Positions 48,055 to 59,349 of a stretch of 64,000 nt of DNA are shown piece by piece. The position numbers and the translations under genes are program-made. The stretch is taken from assembly GCF_047948215.1 (NCBI RefSeq), contig NC_134464.1, positions 33,913,020 through 33,977,019 on the forward strand, read 5' to 3'. Numbering within the stretch: position 1 is the first letter of the stretch; each line of letters begins with the position of its first letter. The notes beneath the pieces were generated by a model, which did no database searches, was not told the origin of the DNA, and saw only the letters and a list, made by a program, of their open reading frames with translations. Source of the DNA: Lycorma delicatula. Lineage: Eukaryota > Arthropoda > Insecta > Hemiptera > Fulgoridae.

Positions 48055-48200
48055 TTTCTTTACGCGTTGAGATTACTGACTTCTATCAGTAAAACTAATA
48101 TAAATTATTATACGAACAAAATGGGTTCATAATTGGATATGGCAGTCCGGTAAAACGTAAAATAAAACAAAATTTTCCCAGAAATAAATTTCGCCAATTA
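48055..48200 (+). repeat. Dispersed repeat family G, copy 2
   Basis: Matches the first part of 38870-39000. Confidence 0.6.
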
Positions 48201-48401
48201 CATTTGGTATCAGACGACTGAAACTTTTCAATATGTTGGACATGGAAGATGTAATCAGAGGAGTGACCTGGAGAAGAAACCTAGGGGTGGGAACACAGGA
48301 TAACTCTTGGCTTAGTGAAGGGAACGTCACTTTGGTAGTCTACGAATTACAGGTATTTTTATTTACCCACAAATATTTGTTTATTTATAATAATGTTTTC
48401 A

Positions 48402-48415
48402 TATATTGTAACAGT

Positions 48416-48469
<54 letters not shown>

Positions 48470-48491
48470 TTATATATATATTGTAACAGTG
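48402..48491. repeat. (TA)n flanked by direct repeats
   Basis: About 50 bases of TA, flanked by atattgtaacagt on both sides (about 48404 and 48479). Confidence 0.9.
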
Positions 48492-48519
48492 TAATAACAG
48501 TGAAAATATGACTATGTTT

Positions 48520-49735
48520 TAACTCTTTTTCTACCTATGATTTATTTTTTGTAATTTATTTAATATTGAACTTTTCTTGGATCACTTATACAAGTGCTTT
48601 TCCTATATGTGTTCTATGTGCTTTTCCTATGTTCCTATACGTATTGAACCTTTTATGCTTTAATGAAGGGTTTCGTCGGGGAACTCTCCTCACTTTATTA
48701 GAATGAATAAATTTAATTATGGTCTCTTATGAGATATCGATTTTAAATACACAGACCAAAAAGTTACATTTGATAGTTATTATACGGGTAACGTAATTTT
48801 CTATTAAATTTATTACACAAAATATAGTTAAAAATAATGCAATGGTTAATCACTGACTAATAAATAATTCTATCGTTTCAGAACGATTATATGATAAAAA
48901 AGCTAGCAAAGAGTTGCATATCTTTTTCTGCTTCGTTCCTTGAGAGACTTTTATTTGGGTATTTATATATTAATAACTTTAATACTTTTATTTAGAGTCG
49001 AATAAATCATGTTTGAAATACAAATAGAATTGATTTCCGAAATCGATTTAAGATAACGAATTTAGTAAAGAACTTTAGAAATCGGTTTTTAAAGAGAGTT
49101 CCTGAATGTTCTGATTTGATTTAAAATGTGGCAGAGAAACCAAATGTAGCGATATTTACCTAATGTAAAAAATTAATAACCAATTTTATGATTCTGTTAT
49201 AAACAAATAATTTAATTTCACGCTTTAGTATAAAATGTGTTTATCAGTAATAGAAAAAAACGAATAAAATATGAAATCAGGTACTGCCTCACCTGGTATT
49301 TTTTAGCGGCCTTAAAACTTAATAAAATTAAGATCTCATAAATATAAATATTTTGGTATAATTTTTGCTTAATTGTTAAGCCGGTTTAGAAATGTTAGGT
49401 AACTTCTAAATTACAATGATTATTTGCTTATGGTCGTATCCCCCTCACCAGATATTGAAGGGAAAATTTAATAGAAGTTAGAACTTATGTTGTAGAATAA
49501 TTTTCCTATCTTTTTAGTAATCAGTTCTGAAAATTTATAAAAAAAGCTCAAATCAATTTAATAAATATACCATCACCACTAAATCTAATCAACTTGCAAT
49601 CTGATCAGTATTGTAAATAACTTTTATAAGTATTGCCGAAAACCAACTATGCAATTTGTCTATTTTTTTACCTGTTTTTACCTATAATTACGTACTTTGT
49701 AACTGTAAGTAGATACATTTTTCGGAAATTTCTAT
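48520..49735. other. AT-rich spacer
   Basis: No coding signal. The motif gtgcttttcctat occurs twice near 48600. Confidence 0.5.
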
Positions 49736-49739
49736 AAAT

Positions 49740-51785
49740 TTTTCGTGTTTCTTTTGGGTAGATTTCATTAGAAAGCTACCTATTGTAATGGGTACCATGA
49801 TTCGACTTCCCGAAAATTTCAATATATTTCGCGTTTCACTTCCCCCAGACCCCAGAACCACCGTCAGTTCAAACGTTTACAAATACATTTATATATATTT
49901 CACTTTCTTGCTGACACGATAACTGCCGTACTTTTGCGCTAAATACTTACAAATTGTTCCCTAAAAATAACTCGAACCAAAATCTCGTTCGAGTTTGTTA
50001 ATGGGTAAAATCGGACCTTGGGAATGAAAATAGGGGGGCTTTTTCGAAAAAACAAAATATCGCTAAACTTTTTTATTAAGTAAAATATCAAATTCGTTTA
50101 AAGTTCCCACTATTCTTTGGATAAGGGCCTAAAATTTATCTGAGCAATTTTTTTTTTTTTGTATCACCAAGCATTGGCCCAGGGGGTGGAAAAAATGGGG
50201 GTTTTCAAGAAAAAAAATCATACCTCCCTCAATAGGCACAGTATAGAATCGGTTTAAAGTGGTTATTACTCCTCTAACCTTACCTAAAACATTTGTCTGA
50301 AATAATTTTTGATATGACCAACCCTTACGGCAAGGGATGGTAAAAATATTGCTAGAATTGTAAGAAGATGTGGCTTGTAGTATGCTAAACATGTGAAACA
50401 GTTTTTCACATGCAACCATTGTCGTATCGAGTAAATTTGAAGTTTTTCTTAACTTTAAGGTAGAAACTTTTTTATCCCCTACTTAGCACCGGTGAAACCT
50501 ACCTCCGCTTCTGGCGTGCCGAAATGGATTGTTTTACTAAGAGGTTTTACTAAGAGATATCGATGTTTGCAAAATTCCGATGCTACCCATAATTTGTTAA
50601 AAACATGTGAAATACATTTTTGACTATTTTTTTCATTTAACTCATAATTAACAATAGTCTTATCAGATCCGTTTGCAGTTAGAAAAACGTTTGTTTTTTT
50701 TTTTGCATCGTAGCAGAAATTAATAGAACTGAGTATCCTGAATAGAAGTCATCTTGTTTTGTACCCATTGCGAATAGCGGCGTAAACCAATTGTACAAAT
50801 CTTACAATTATAGCAACATTTTGGTGATCCCTCCTTGCCGTAAAGGTTTGGTCATATCAAAAATTGTTGCATACAAAAGATTTTGTAGCTTTTGAAGTGT
50901 GGTACTATAGGAGAATGTTAAAAATCAGATGGATGGATAAAGTGACAAATAAAGAGGTATTGCGGCATATAGATGAAGAAAGATGCATTTGGAAAAATAT
51001 AGTTAAAAGAAGAGACAGACTTATAGGCCACATACTAAGGCATCCTGGAATAGTCGCTTTAATATTGGAAGGACAGGTAGAAGGAAAAAATTGTGTAGGC
51101 AGCCACGTTTGGAATATGTAAAACAAATTGTTAGGGATGTAGGATGTACGGTGTATACTGAAATGAAACGACTAGCACTAGATAGGGAATCTTGGAGAGC
51201 TGCATCAAACCAGTCAAATGACTGAAGAAAAAAAAAAAAAGTTTTAGGTAATATTTAGAGGACAAACGACCACATTATAATCAATTCGATACTGTGCTTA
51301 TTAAGGGAGGTATGATTTTACTTTCTTCGAAACCCCATTTTTTCCTCCCCCTGGGCCAATGGTTGGTAATATCAAAACATTTTACTTTTAGGTCCTTACC
51401 CGAGAAATAGTAGGAACTTTAAACGAATTTGATATTTAATTAACAAGAAAATTATAGAAATATTTTTTTTTCGAAAAAGCCACCCTATTTCCACCCCCAT
51501 GGTCCGATTTTGGCAGTTAACAAACCCAAGCGAGATTTTGGTTGGAGTTATTTTTGGGGAACAATTTGAAAGCCATTGGCACAAAATTAAGGCAGTTATT
51601 GTGTCCGCAAGAAAGTGAAATATATATATAAATGTATACATAAATTTTTGAGCTGACGGTGGTTTTCGGGTCTGGGGGATGTGAAACGCAAAATATGTCG
51701 AAATTTTCCGGAAGTTGAATCGTGGTATCCATTACCAATTGATATCTTTCTTATGAAATCTACTTAAAAGGCTTGTTTTTTTTTT
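49740..51785. mobile_element. Large fold-back element F2 (about 2 kb)
   Basis: The left arm 49740-50500 is matched in reverse, with divergence and small gaps, by 51785-51240 and 50870-50790. Anchors: gggtagatttcattagaaag with the complement of ctttcttatgaaatctactt; tgttccctaaaaataactcg with tccccaaaaataactccaac; ttggcccagggggtggaaaa with the complement of the ccccctgggccaatggttgg part. The right arm is split by a LINE fragment (50885-51240). No transposase was recognised in the 300-base centre. A single arm recurs at 60795-61390. Probably a non-autonomous DNA transposon; class unknown. Confidence 0.85.
50885..51240 (+). pseudogene. RTE/BovB-like LINE 3' end inserted in F2
   Basis: A frame across 50864-51121 gives FEVWYYRRMLKIRWMDKVTN, then RHIDEERCIWKNIVKRRDRL and IGHILRHPGIV, the same C-terminus as 36647-37318 but retaining Trp where that copy has a stop. 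It ends caaaccagtcaaatgactga then an A-tail at 51227-51240. aaaag/tttt-like bases flank both sides, a possible short target duplication. Confidence 0.88.
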
Positions 51786-51789
51786 ATTT

Positions 51790-52610
51790 TACAAACTTTA
51801 TTAGATCAATTTTCTTGTAAAAAATTATTGGCAAGTTTTGATAATAAAATTTACGCATTTATCAGATATTTAACGAAATTACTGTACTTCAAATCTAAAA
51901 AAAATTATTTTTCGGCACAGAAGTTTTCTGTTTTATATTATATTTCATAATAACTTAAGAAACTATCAAGTTTACCCCTTACATTCTGTCTTAAAACTTT
52001 ATTAAAACCTTATTTCAGCAAGGAAATAACATCCGAGCGAAAGTTTTCCCTAAGCATAGCAGGATAACAAAGCGTTTTCGGATATGTGTTTGTATAACCT
52101 TTTCCTTATTTCAGGCTCTAAAATCAGTTCTCAAATTATTTTTCTTTCCTCCAGTCAACCTGAATCACTCTGTATGCATATATAAACGCACACTCTAAAA
52201 TGTACTTCATACACTGCACTGTTCCATCTCTCATAATAACAACCGACCGACCGACACCGACAGTTTAATATTAATTTTTTTCCAAATTTGATAACTTATA
52301 ATTATACAAAATAATATTGAAATCAAATTTTCCCTTAAACTTATATACACGTTAACAAAGGAACATAACCAAGATATCCAAACGGTAATAAGGTTTTCAA
52401 TTATTTCTTTTTACCCAATATTCAACTGACCTAATATAATTTACACTCACGCATACTTTATAATTACACCTGAACAAAAAATAAACACAGTGCGCGCCTG
52501 TTTAATTTTTTTTCTTTTCTTTTTTACTAAATATTGCTATTATTTCTTTTGATATAAAAACATCAATTTTAAAAAACGTAATAGTGTAATTAAAAATAAA
52601 AATGTTACGT
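51790..52610. other. AT-rich spacer
   Basis: No coding signal was recognised. Confidence 0.5.
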
Positions 52611-52617
52611 CACTACT

Positions 52618-52700
52618 TTAGAGTCACAAAGAGTAGCGTGCTTGCCTGTTACACCAAAGGTGTCTGGCTCGATTCCCTGTCAGGATCTGAACACAATTTT
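52618..52700 (+). repeat. tRNA-like SINE head, possibly a third family
   Basis: aaagagtagcgtgcttgcct (box A-like), then ggctcgattccctgtcagga (box B-like). It is close to a tRNA in layout but lacks acceptor pairing and is followed by acacaattttacaac, as in SINE bodies. A weaker relic of similar layout lies at 53000-53100 (gtaacgcagtagag, then gggtttagttctcgat). Confidence 0.45.
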
Positions 52701-53436
52701 ACAACTTAAATCACATTGTCTGTAGTCACTAATCAGAAAAATACAACAGGTTTTAAAACAGATGATAAAAAATATTCATGAATAGTAAGTAAGAGAATTA
52801 TGATATAAAACGATTATTTCCAAATTTACCTCATCAAGTCGACCACCGTATTTCACTGTACAGGTCAGCCCGTCTATAATACAAATAAGCGCGCGAATAC
52901 GAACGCACAAACACACATTTAGTATGGATTTAATTCAAAAATTATATTTAGAGATCATAAAGTAACTTACAATTTTTCAGCGTCTCATTTTTTGCAATGG
53001 ATTTTTTCATTCGGTAACGCAGTAGAGAAATCGAGTGATTTACTGAAAATCACGGGTTTAGTTCTCGATTTGGACATTGGATCACAATTTGTTTAACCAG
53101 GTTTCACATATTAAAAATAAGAGTAAACTTAAGGTCTTGGGTTCCGTTCTCGGCTTTCTCAATAATTACATCTACGTATAATGTTTATGAGAAAACAATA
53201 AAAAGCTAATTAAATAAATAAAATGACCCCGTGAAAGCAAACGTAAAGTTACATATTTAATTTAATATTTTTAAATTGTTTAATTATTTTGTAATCTCAC
53301 TAAAAATCACATCCTATAAAATTTCAGACTACTTATCTTCTATCGCGTGTTCTTTTTATTAAAGTAAGTTTTTCTTTTTATGAGTAAGTTAATGTAGTCC
53401 AATTAATACTTCAGCACGCATCAACTAATTATCTTG

Positions 53437-53545
53437 GCAGTCGCCGAGGTGGAATGGTAATGTTTTCCCTCTTACTCGCCGAAAGGTCCGAGTTCGTATC
53501 CCGGTCAGGCTTGAAATTTTAATTCACTTCAAAAGTTCAATATTT
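53437..53545 (+). repeat. tRNA-derived SINE, family 2
   Basis: cagtcgccgaggtggaatgg (box A), then ggtccgagttcgtatcccgg continuing tcaggcttgaaat (box B). The tail is of the aattcacttcaaaag type. Confidence 0.7.
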
Positions 53546-53734
53546 CCCCACACAACCTCCAACCGAATATAGTGAATAATTTAATAATGGTTTTGTGCGA
53601 TATATATATATATATATACACAAGCATATTGTTACAATGACCATATATGTATAAAATTTTAATAAAATTTAATAATGAAATATGACTATTATATTTTCAT
53701 TGTAGGCGACGGTAAATATAATCGTTAAAAAATG

Positions 53735-53945
53735 GAATTCTCCTATTGTTTATTTTCAATACTGGCTTGTGTTTAGTTATTTATGTAGCACGTAAGCCTG
53801 ATGCGAAACAATTCTGTTAGCGGTAAAGTATACCTATGATCAAGGTCAACAAGCCAAATTACTTTTTTCTTGTTTAAAATATCTGGGTTATAATAAATAA
53901 TAAGTTATGATAAAACTTACAGCGTATTTACATTTTAATCAAAAT
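53735..53945 (+). repeat. Dispersed repeat family G, copy 3
   Basis: Matches 39040-39250. Confidence 0.55.
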
Positions 53946-54079
53946 GAGTAGGAATATTTTATGAATACCTTGATGTACAGTAATATCTAATTATTAAACT
54001 AGGTTAGTGTAACTCGCATATTTTTATTACTCTTTCAGCCAATTGTAAATAAAACGGATATAAAACGGATATAAACGGT

Positions 54080-55487
54080 GAAATTGAAGTATAGAAACGT
54101 CTTCATATTTCAAACATACAAACAAGTTCGGATCTACATAATCACAAAATTACTACTACTTTATGGTGCGTGTGAAATTTTTGTCCGCCATCTTGGATCT
54201 ACCTTATTGAGTAAAACTTTTTTTTTAAATAGGAAGGTGAACATGTGACATAATTTTAATGTAATATAAAAAAAAACGATGGTGAAAACAGTTCCTCGAT
54301 AAATGACTTTGTTTTCGAATTATAAGCATACTACTTTCAAAAATGGAAAAATTTGGGATAGTAATCTAATGAGGTAAAAGGCCTTGTAATAATTTTCTAT
54401 ATGACGTATCATTCTCAGAATTACATTAATATTAAATTTTTACAGTTAATGTTGAAATTAATGGCCGAAACACTAATAATAATAATAATTCACAATAACA
54501 AATAATTTGTTCGCTATTACAAATTAAACTATAGGTCTGATGATTTTGATTTGCTTGGCATTTCTCACACCCCATTCGGTCGTCCTAAAGCAAAGACCGA
54601 ATGTCTGTTCCACAAACGGCAACTGAGCCTCGAACAGTTTAGCGACCAGTATCCTAACACAGCTCCTGGAGCTTACCTAACAGCGTAAGCGGACTAAGCG
54701 CGGTGCCATACACCACCGGCTTACGTGTTCCAACCGCTCACTTGTCATACATTTGTTAAAACGGGTAGGCGCACCTTGTCAACTACTAAAAATATATATG
54801 ACATCTATAATAAAATTTATTTCGTCAAGGCAGCAATTCGCTGTCACGCCTAGGTCGCTGAATGCCAGAAAGTACCTGTCCACCATTTTATATCGCTTTG
54901 AGCCATAATAATTGGCTGGTGGTCAGCCGTACTCAGGGTTAGCTTCCCACGGCAATACGGTAAGGGTATTTCCCTTAAGCAAACTACTGATGTAGATTCA
55001 ACAAAGCAACCCATCTAGGAAATCCCACACGGTCTGACAATGGGCTCTCGCCACATTGACTTGCCGCTAGGTCAGGTGATATTATTTACTTTAATTATCA
55101 CATTATTTGTTTTTAAAATTTAGTTAAGTATTTTCGTATAATATTTAGTTCAATATTATAGCTTTGCAGTGCGATTAACCACCCGTTAATAACTTATTGC
55201 AACATGTTTGGTACATAAACGGTTTTCCCCATAATTTTTCATGTAAAATTTTACATAAAATTCATGTATCTGTAATTCATGTATTCATGTCATTCATGTA
55301 TCTGTAATTCATGTACCCTCTATTTAATAAAAAGATGTGATTCAATGTGGTAGATTTACGATGGCGGAAAACAGTTTTATTCACCTTAAAGTTCTAGTAA
55401 TTTTGTAACTATGTAGATCCGCACTTGTTTCTATCTTGTAGTATCCCTCATTTTTGAAATATGAAACTGTTTCCATACTTTAATATC
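54080..55487. mobile_element. Long inverted-repeat element F3 with LINE insertion
   Basis: The left arm 54080-54330 is matched in reverse by 55487-55150. Anchors: cggatctacataatcacaaa with the complement of tttgtaactatgtagatccg; tttttgtccgccatcttgga with the complement of the gatggcggaaaacag region; aaataggaaggtgaacatg with the complement of catgtaccctctattt. The right arm carries a local duplication of attcatgtatctgtaattca (55260-55320). A LINE 3' end fills 54545-55075. Confidence 0.75.
54545..55075 (-). pseudogene. LINE 3' UTR fragment (same family as 4385-5165)
   Basis: On the minus strand it starts near cggcaagtcaatgtggcgag and runs through ggtggacaggtactttctgg, tcagcgacctaggcgtgaca, and the terminal caaagctttagg-type and ggtgtgagaaatgccaagca end. 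It aligns in order with 4650-5160. It contains only the tail, so no protein motif remains. No clear target duplication. Confidence 0.8.
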
Positions 55488-55499
55488 ATAAAGACATAA

Positions 55500-56400
55500 A
55501 TTGTAAGAATTATACAGATAAATTATAAAAAAATACTTATAACTAACTAAACTAAATTTTACCAATAATAAATTCTATTTTGTTTATCTCTTTGAATTAA
55601 ATTTGGTATAAAATTTAAATTTGATATAGTAGAAATTCATAGTTCAATTTCCAGTGAGAATTAATTTGTAAGATTAAAACCTTCCTTCAAGTTCGCTAGA
55701 TCTTTTAACGATCATCTCATTTCCTTCCTTTAAAAAAATCTCATTTTTTTAATGATATTTACAAACAATAAATTTTTAATAAGGAATTTAAATAACTTTT
55801 TTATTCAAACTGATGCTTCAACTTTTTTTTTGATTTCATGTACACATTAAGACTTAAATAGAAACTAAAATCACGTTTTATCATTAGTATTAATGCATAG
55901 GTAATGATATAAATTAAAACATCTAAAATTAAAGAAAAAGAAATAAATACATAAAAACCACATTTGTTTTAAATAATAATGTAAAAAAAAAAAATGATTA
56001 ATGGTAAAAAAAAGATTCTAACTATTTTACAAATGTTCAAGGTCACCAACATGTTATTTTTTTTAATAAGAAATGAAATTCAATGATATTATATTTTTTG
56101 AATAGATTTTTTAAATTTAGCAAACAGTATCTTTATATTCAGTTTTGCAAGTTTAATGTCAAGGTTAAAGAAGAAGACAGAAAATATATGTCGTTTGTTC
56201 TAAACGAATGATACATTTATTAACTTATAATTAGAATACACTACTTTAAACAAAATAGACATTGAATAATAAAACTCCATTCTTAAGTCGAAATATAAAT
56301 TATTTAAAAAAAAAAGGAAGGGTTATATTCTTTTTTTAAATCATTTATTAAATGACAGATTGATTAATGAAGATATTATATAAACAAACAAATATTTATA
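55500..56400. other. AT-rich spacer
   Basis: No coding signal was recognised. Confidence 0.5.
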
Positions 56401-56404
56401 ATTA

Positions 56405-57250
56405 TATTACCAGCATTCACCCGCTCTATATGGTTACTTTCATTTACCATGGTGATTAATTTATTTTATGTTTTTTAATCAAATAACCGGGGACAGATGC
56501 AACCAGTCGCGTCCCATACACAGTAACAGTTGCAGTGGCTATGTTGGTTAATCTGCCACACTGCCTAAAGTCGCCCCTTTAAAAAATCGAAGTTCAAAAA
56601 AAAATAACCGTAAATGATAGATATTTATCTGAATGAAATTTTCAAGCCTAAATCTACTGAATATCTCAATTGGTACAATCGGGTAAAAGGAAAACTTGCA
56701 ATCATTGTACAAAATCTTTTAACTTTCTCTGCCTCTTTTAAGATCGAATTTCGAAAAATTTAGTATTTTTTTTTTTAGATTTTACGTGAAGATTACCCAC
56801 ACTAAAACTGAAGTTGATATCTTAGATTTTTACCAAAAAATTCAAAAATATCGGGTTAAAAAAAAATTCAAAAATACATTTTAACTCTTTTAAACTCCCT
56901 TTTAATAATTTTAAATTTCAAATTATTTTTTGAATTTCAAAAAAAAATCTAGAAATTGTTGTTTTAGATATTTACATGTAGATTTCACTCACTAAAAATC
57001 AAGATGATATATTCATTTGTTACCGAGAAATTAAAAAAAAAAAATACTAAATTTTATTGCTACTAAATTTTAATCCTTTTAACTAAGAATTTCAAGAAAT
57101 CCTTTCCTAGTGTGCATTTACGCCGTAAGTAAAATGTGTATACAAATTTTCGTAAATTTATCTTCAGTAGTTTTTGCTGGATGTTGATTACGAATTACTC
57201 GCAACATTTATATATATTGAAGATTTTTTTAGAGTGATAGAACTTTGAAT
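56405..57250 (+). repeat. Dispersed repeat family D, copy 2
   Basis: Begins cattcacccgctctatatgg then ttactttcatttaccatgg, a start shared with 58720-58760. Continues with the gcaaccagtcg core and the long AT-rich body matched by 28020-28580 in reverse, ending tttatcttcagtagtttttg then ctggatgttgatt. Within it, ttttttttagatttacgtga-like blocks repeat at about 56760 and 56960. Confidence 0.78.
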
Positions 57251-57374
57251 TGAAATAAAACACATAAAAAGATAAATTTGAAGCCAATTTTGCTTTTATC
57301 TGGAAGATAACTTTCTAACATTTAATTTTTAAGAATAATCTCCGGCAGACCACAATGACTTTTTTCTTTTTTTT

Positions 57375-57525
57375 AATCTCCGGGACCACAGTTAACTATT
57401 GCTTCAGAGGATAAGATGAATGATTTGTAGCGGGTGTGAAAATGCCATGCCTAACCGGGATTCGAACCTGGCACCTCCGGGTGAAAGGCCGAGACGCTAC
57501 GACTCCTGCCACGGAGGCTGATCAT
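57375..57525 (-). repeat. tRNA-derived SINE, family 2, full length
   Basis: Minus strand: cctccgtggcaggagtcgta continuing gcgtctcggcc (box A), box B ccaggttcgaatcccggtta, body ggcatggcattttcacaccc, and the 3' module cttatcctctgaagcaatag ending gtcccggagatt. The best preserved family 2 copy in the window. Confidence 0.88.
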
Positions 57526-57544
57526 ATCCACAACGACTAGCTTT

Positions 57545-58660
57545 AATGAAACGGATTCAATCAGTCCAATTTTTAAGCAATTTTTAAGGTAATTGGGGGA
57601 TGTATTTCGTTAATAATGAGTTGTTTGTTTCCAAAGCGTCAATTGTTGCTGGTTTATCAGCATACATCAGAGACTTACCATAATAGTAAGTCTCTGGTTT
57701 AAAAACAGACTTAAGAATATGTATTTCTTTACATATCCCCAAAGAAAACAATCCCTGGTGTTACGTTCCATGATTTTGGAGGCAATTTACAGGACCATTT
57801 CGTGAAATAATTTTGTCGCTAAATTGTTTTTTCAATAAATTGATCGTTTCGGTAGCAGTATGAGGTGCGACACCATCTTTTGAAACCAAAACTGTTGCAG
57901 GTCGATGTAATGCAAATTAGGGAACAAATAATCACTGATCATTGATGTGTAACAATCACCATTAGTAACATGTGCTACTGCCTCATTTTTAAAGAAATAA
58001 GAACTGACGATGCCTCCAGCATGTAACCCACGCCATACACTACATTTTCCAAGATGCAGTGGAGATTCATAAATTTCCTGAGGATTGGTCTTACTACATA
58101 TACGGTAATTGTACTTGTTGGCATAACCATTTAACCAGAAATGAGCCTCATCACCAAAAAAACGGATCAGTTTCCAATTGATTTATTCATTCACCAAATA
58201 AATGACGCTTATTATGGTCTTGCGGCTTCAGCTCTTGTACCAATTTCATCTTGTAGGGAGTGTAGATTAAGATCTTTACGTAAAGGTTTCCATGTAGTGG
58301 ATGGACGAAGTCCAAGTGGTTGAGAACGGCGACAAATAGACACATTCAAATGATGTTCAATACTATCACTGTCAGCATCGATATTTTCAACTGTACGTGC
58401 AGATCTTTGTCTTGTTGTTGGTTTTTCGTGGAGTAGAGTAAATTTTTTTGCGAAATTTATCAATAGTTCGACGAATAAGTTGATCTGATGGACGATTATA
58501 TGCTCCATAAAAATTATGAAGTGCTGTATACGTTTGGCGAACAGAACATTGATTTTGAAAATATATTTCGTTAGTTTTTTCATGACCATTTTTGCCAATC
58601 CTCACTGATCTTAAATGACTAAACAAAATGTCATCAAAACAAAACATATGACAGCTATCT
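57545..58660 (-). pseudogene. Tc1/mariner-superfamily transposase, third type, broken
   Basis: Minus strand from about 58650: SVRQTYTALHNFYGAYNRPS (frame 58647-58387), then a shift into SARTVENIDADSDSIEHHLN, SICRRSQPLGLRPSTTWKPL and RKDL (frame 58598-58212). Next come GDEAHFWLNGYANKYNYRIC with the first Asp, NPQEIYESPLHLGKCSVWRG and LHAGGIVSSYFFK. KDGVAPHTAT holds the second Asp after a one-base shift, and DCFLWGYVK holds the third Asp after another shift. All three catalytic Asp codons survive, but frameshifts break the protein. An 11-bp-arm hairpin lies at 57668-57696. Terminal repeats were not located. Family: DUF4817-type insect transposases. Confidence 0.85.
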
Positions 58661-58706
58661 CTATCAAAAGTTCTATCACTTTAGAAAAAACACAATTTAT
58701 ATATAT

Positions 58707-58900
58707 ATAGCAGACCCGTCGCGGCTTCGCCCGCACTATATGGTTACTTTCGTTTTCCGTCGCGGTTCAAGAGATGTATGTATAGCCGATCAGGGCGAGT
58801 GAAGCGAGCCCTTCCCGTCTAGCCATTAAACTCATGCTGCTTGTGAGCATAATAATAATAATAATAAATAAAAATTAAAACCTGTTCAATTTATAAAAAA
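58707..58900 (+). repeat. Dispersed repeat family A, copy 4
   Basis: Directly after a short TA run: gcagacccgtcgcggcttcg continuing cccgcactatatggttactt, then gatcagggcgagtgaagcga and gcccttcccgtctagcc, then an (ATA)n run at 58848-58868. It links the start seen at 34782 and 56411 with the GC-rich core seen at 20269. Confidence 0.7.
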
Positions 58901-58904
58901 GATC

Positions 58905-59340
58905 AATGTATTGTCATTGTTTAATCATAGCATCAGCTAGGCCCACTAAACGCCTTAGCTTTGAATAATCTATTCTTCGAATAAAAAAAAAATCATTATG
59001 AGAAAATTATAAGGAACAGTTTGCAATAAAATAAAAATCTAAAATTATGCCCATTTTGGTTGTTAGACAACCATTTGCAGTAGAAAATATAAAAATTAAA
59101 AGAAAGATTAAGGGATTTACATATTTTTAAATAATGGCAGAAAATGGATGAACAAAAAAAAGAGTTAAGAGTGAGGAAAAATAACGTACGATAGTTTGGA
59201 CGTTCTGTAAATGGATTATTATTACTATCAGATAGAGAAGTAGTACTAAGATATGACTAATCATGGTGTGCCAATGTTTCAGGAAACGACAGTATTCCAG
59301 TGACGTGCAGGCTGATCATCGAAGCTCGCAGTTTATTTAT
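58905..59340. other. Spacer
   Basis: AT-rich, nothing recognised. Confidence 0.45.
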
Positions 59341-59349
59341 TTTTTGTTC

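Noticed and set aside
52618..52700. Functional tRNA gene
   Set aside because: Box B-like sequence is present but acceptor stem pairing is not; better read as a SINE head.
58141..58323. 60-codon plus-strand frame
   Set aside because: It is antisense to the transposase relic at 57545-58660.
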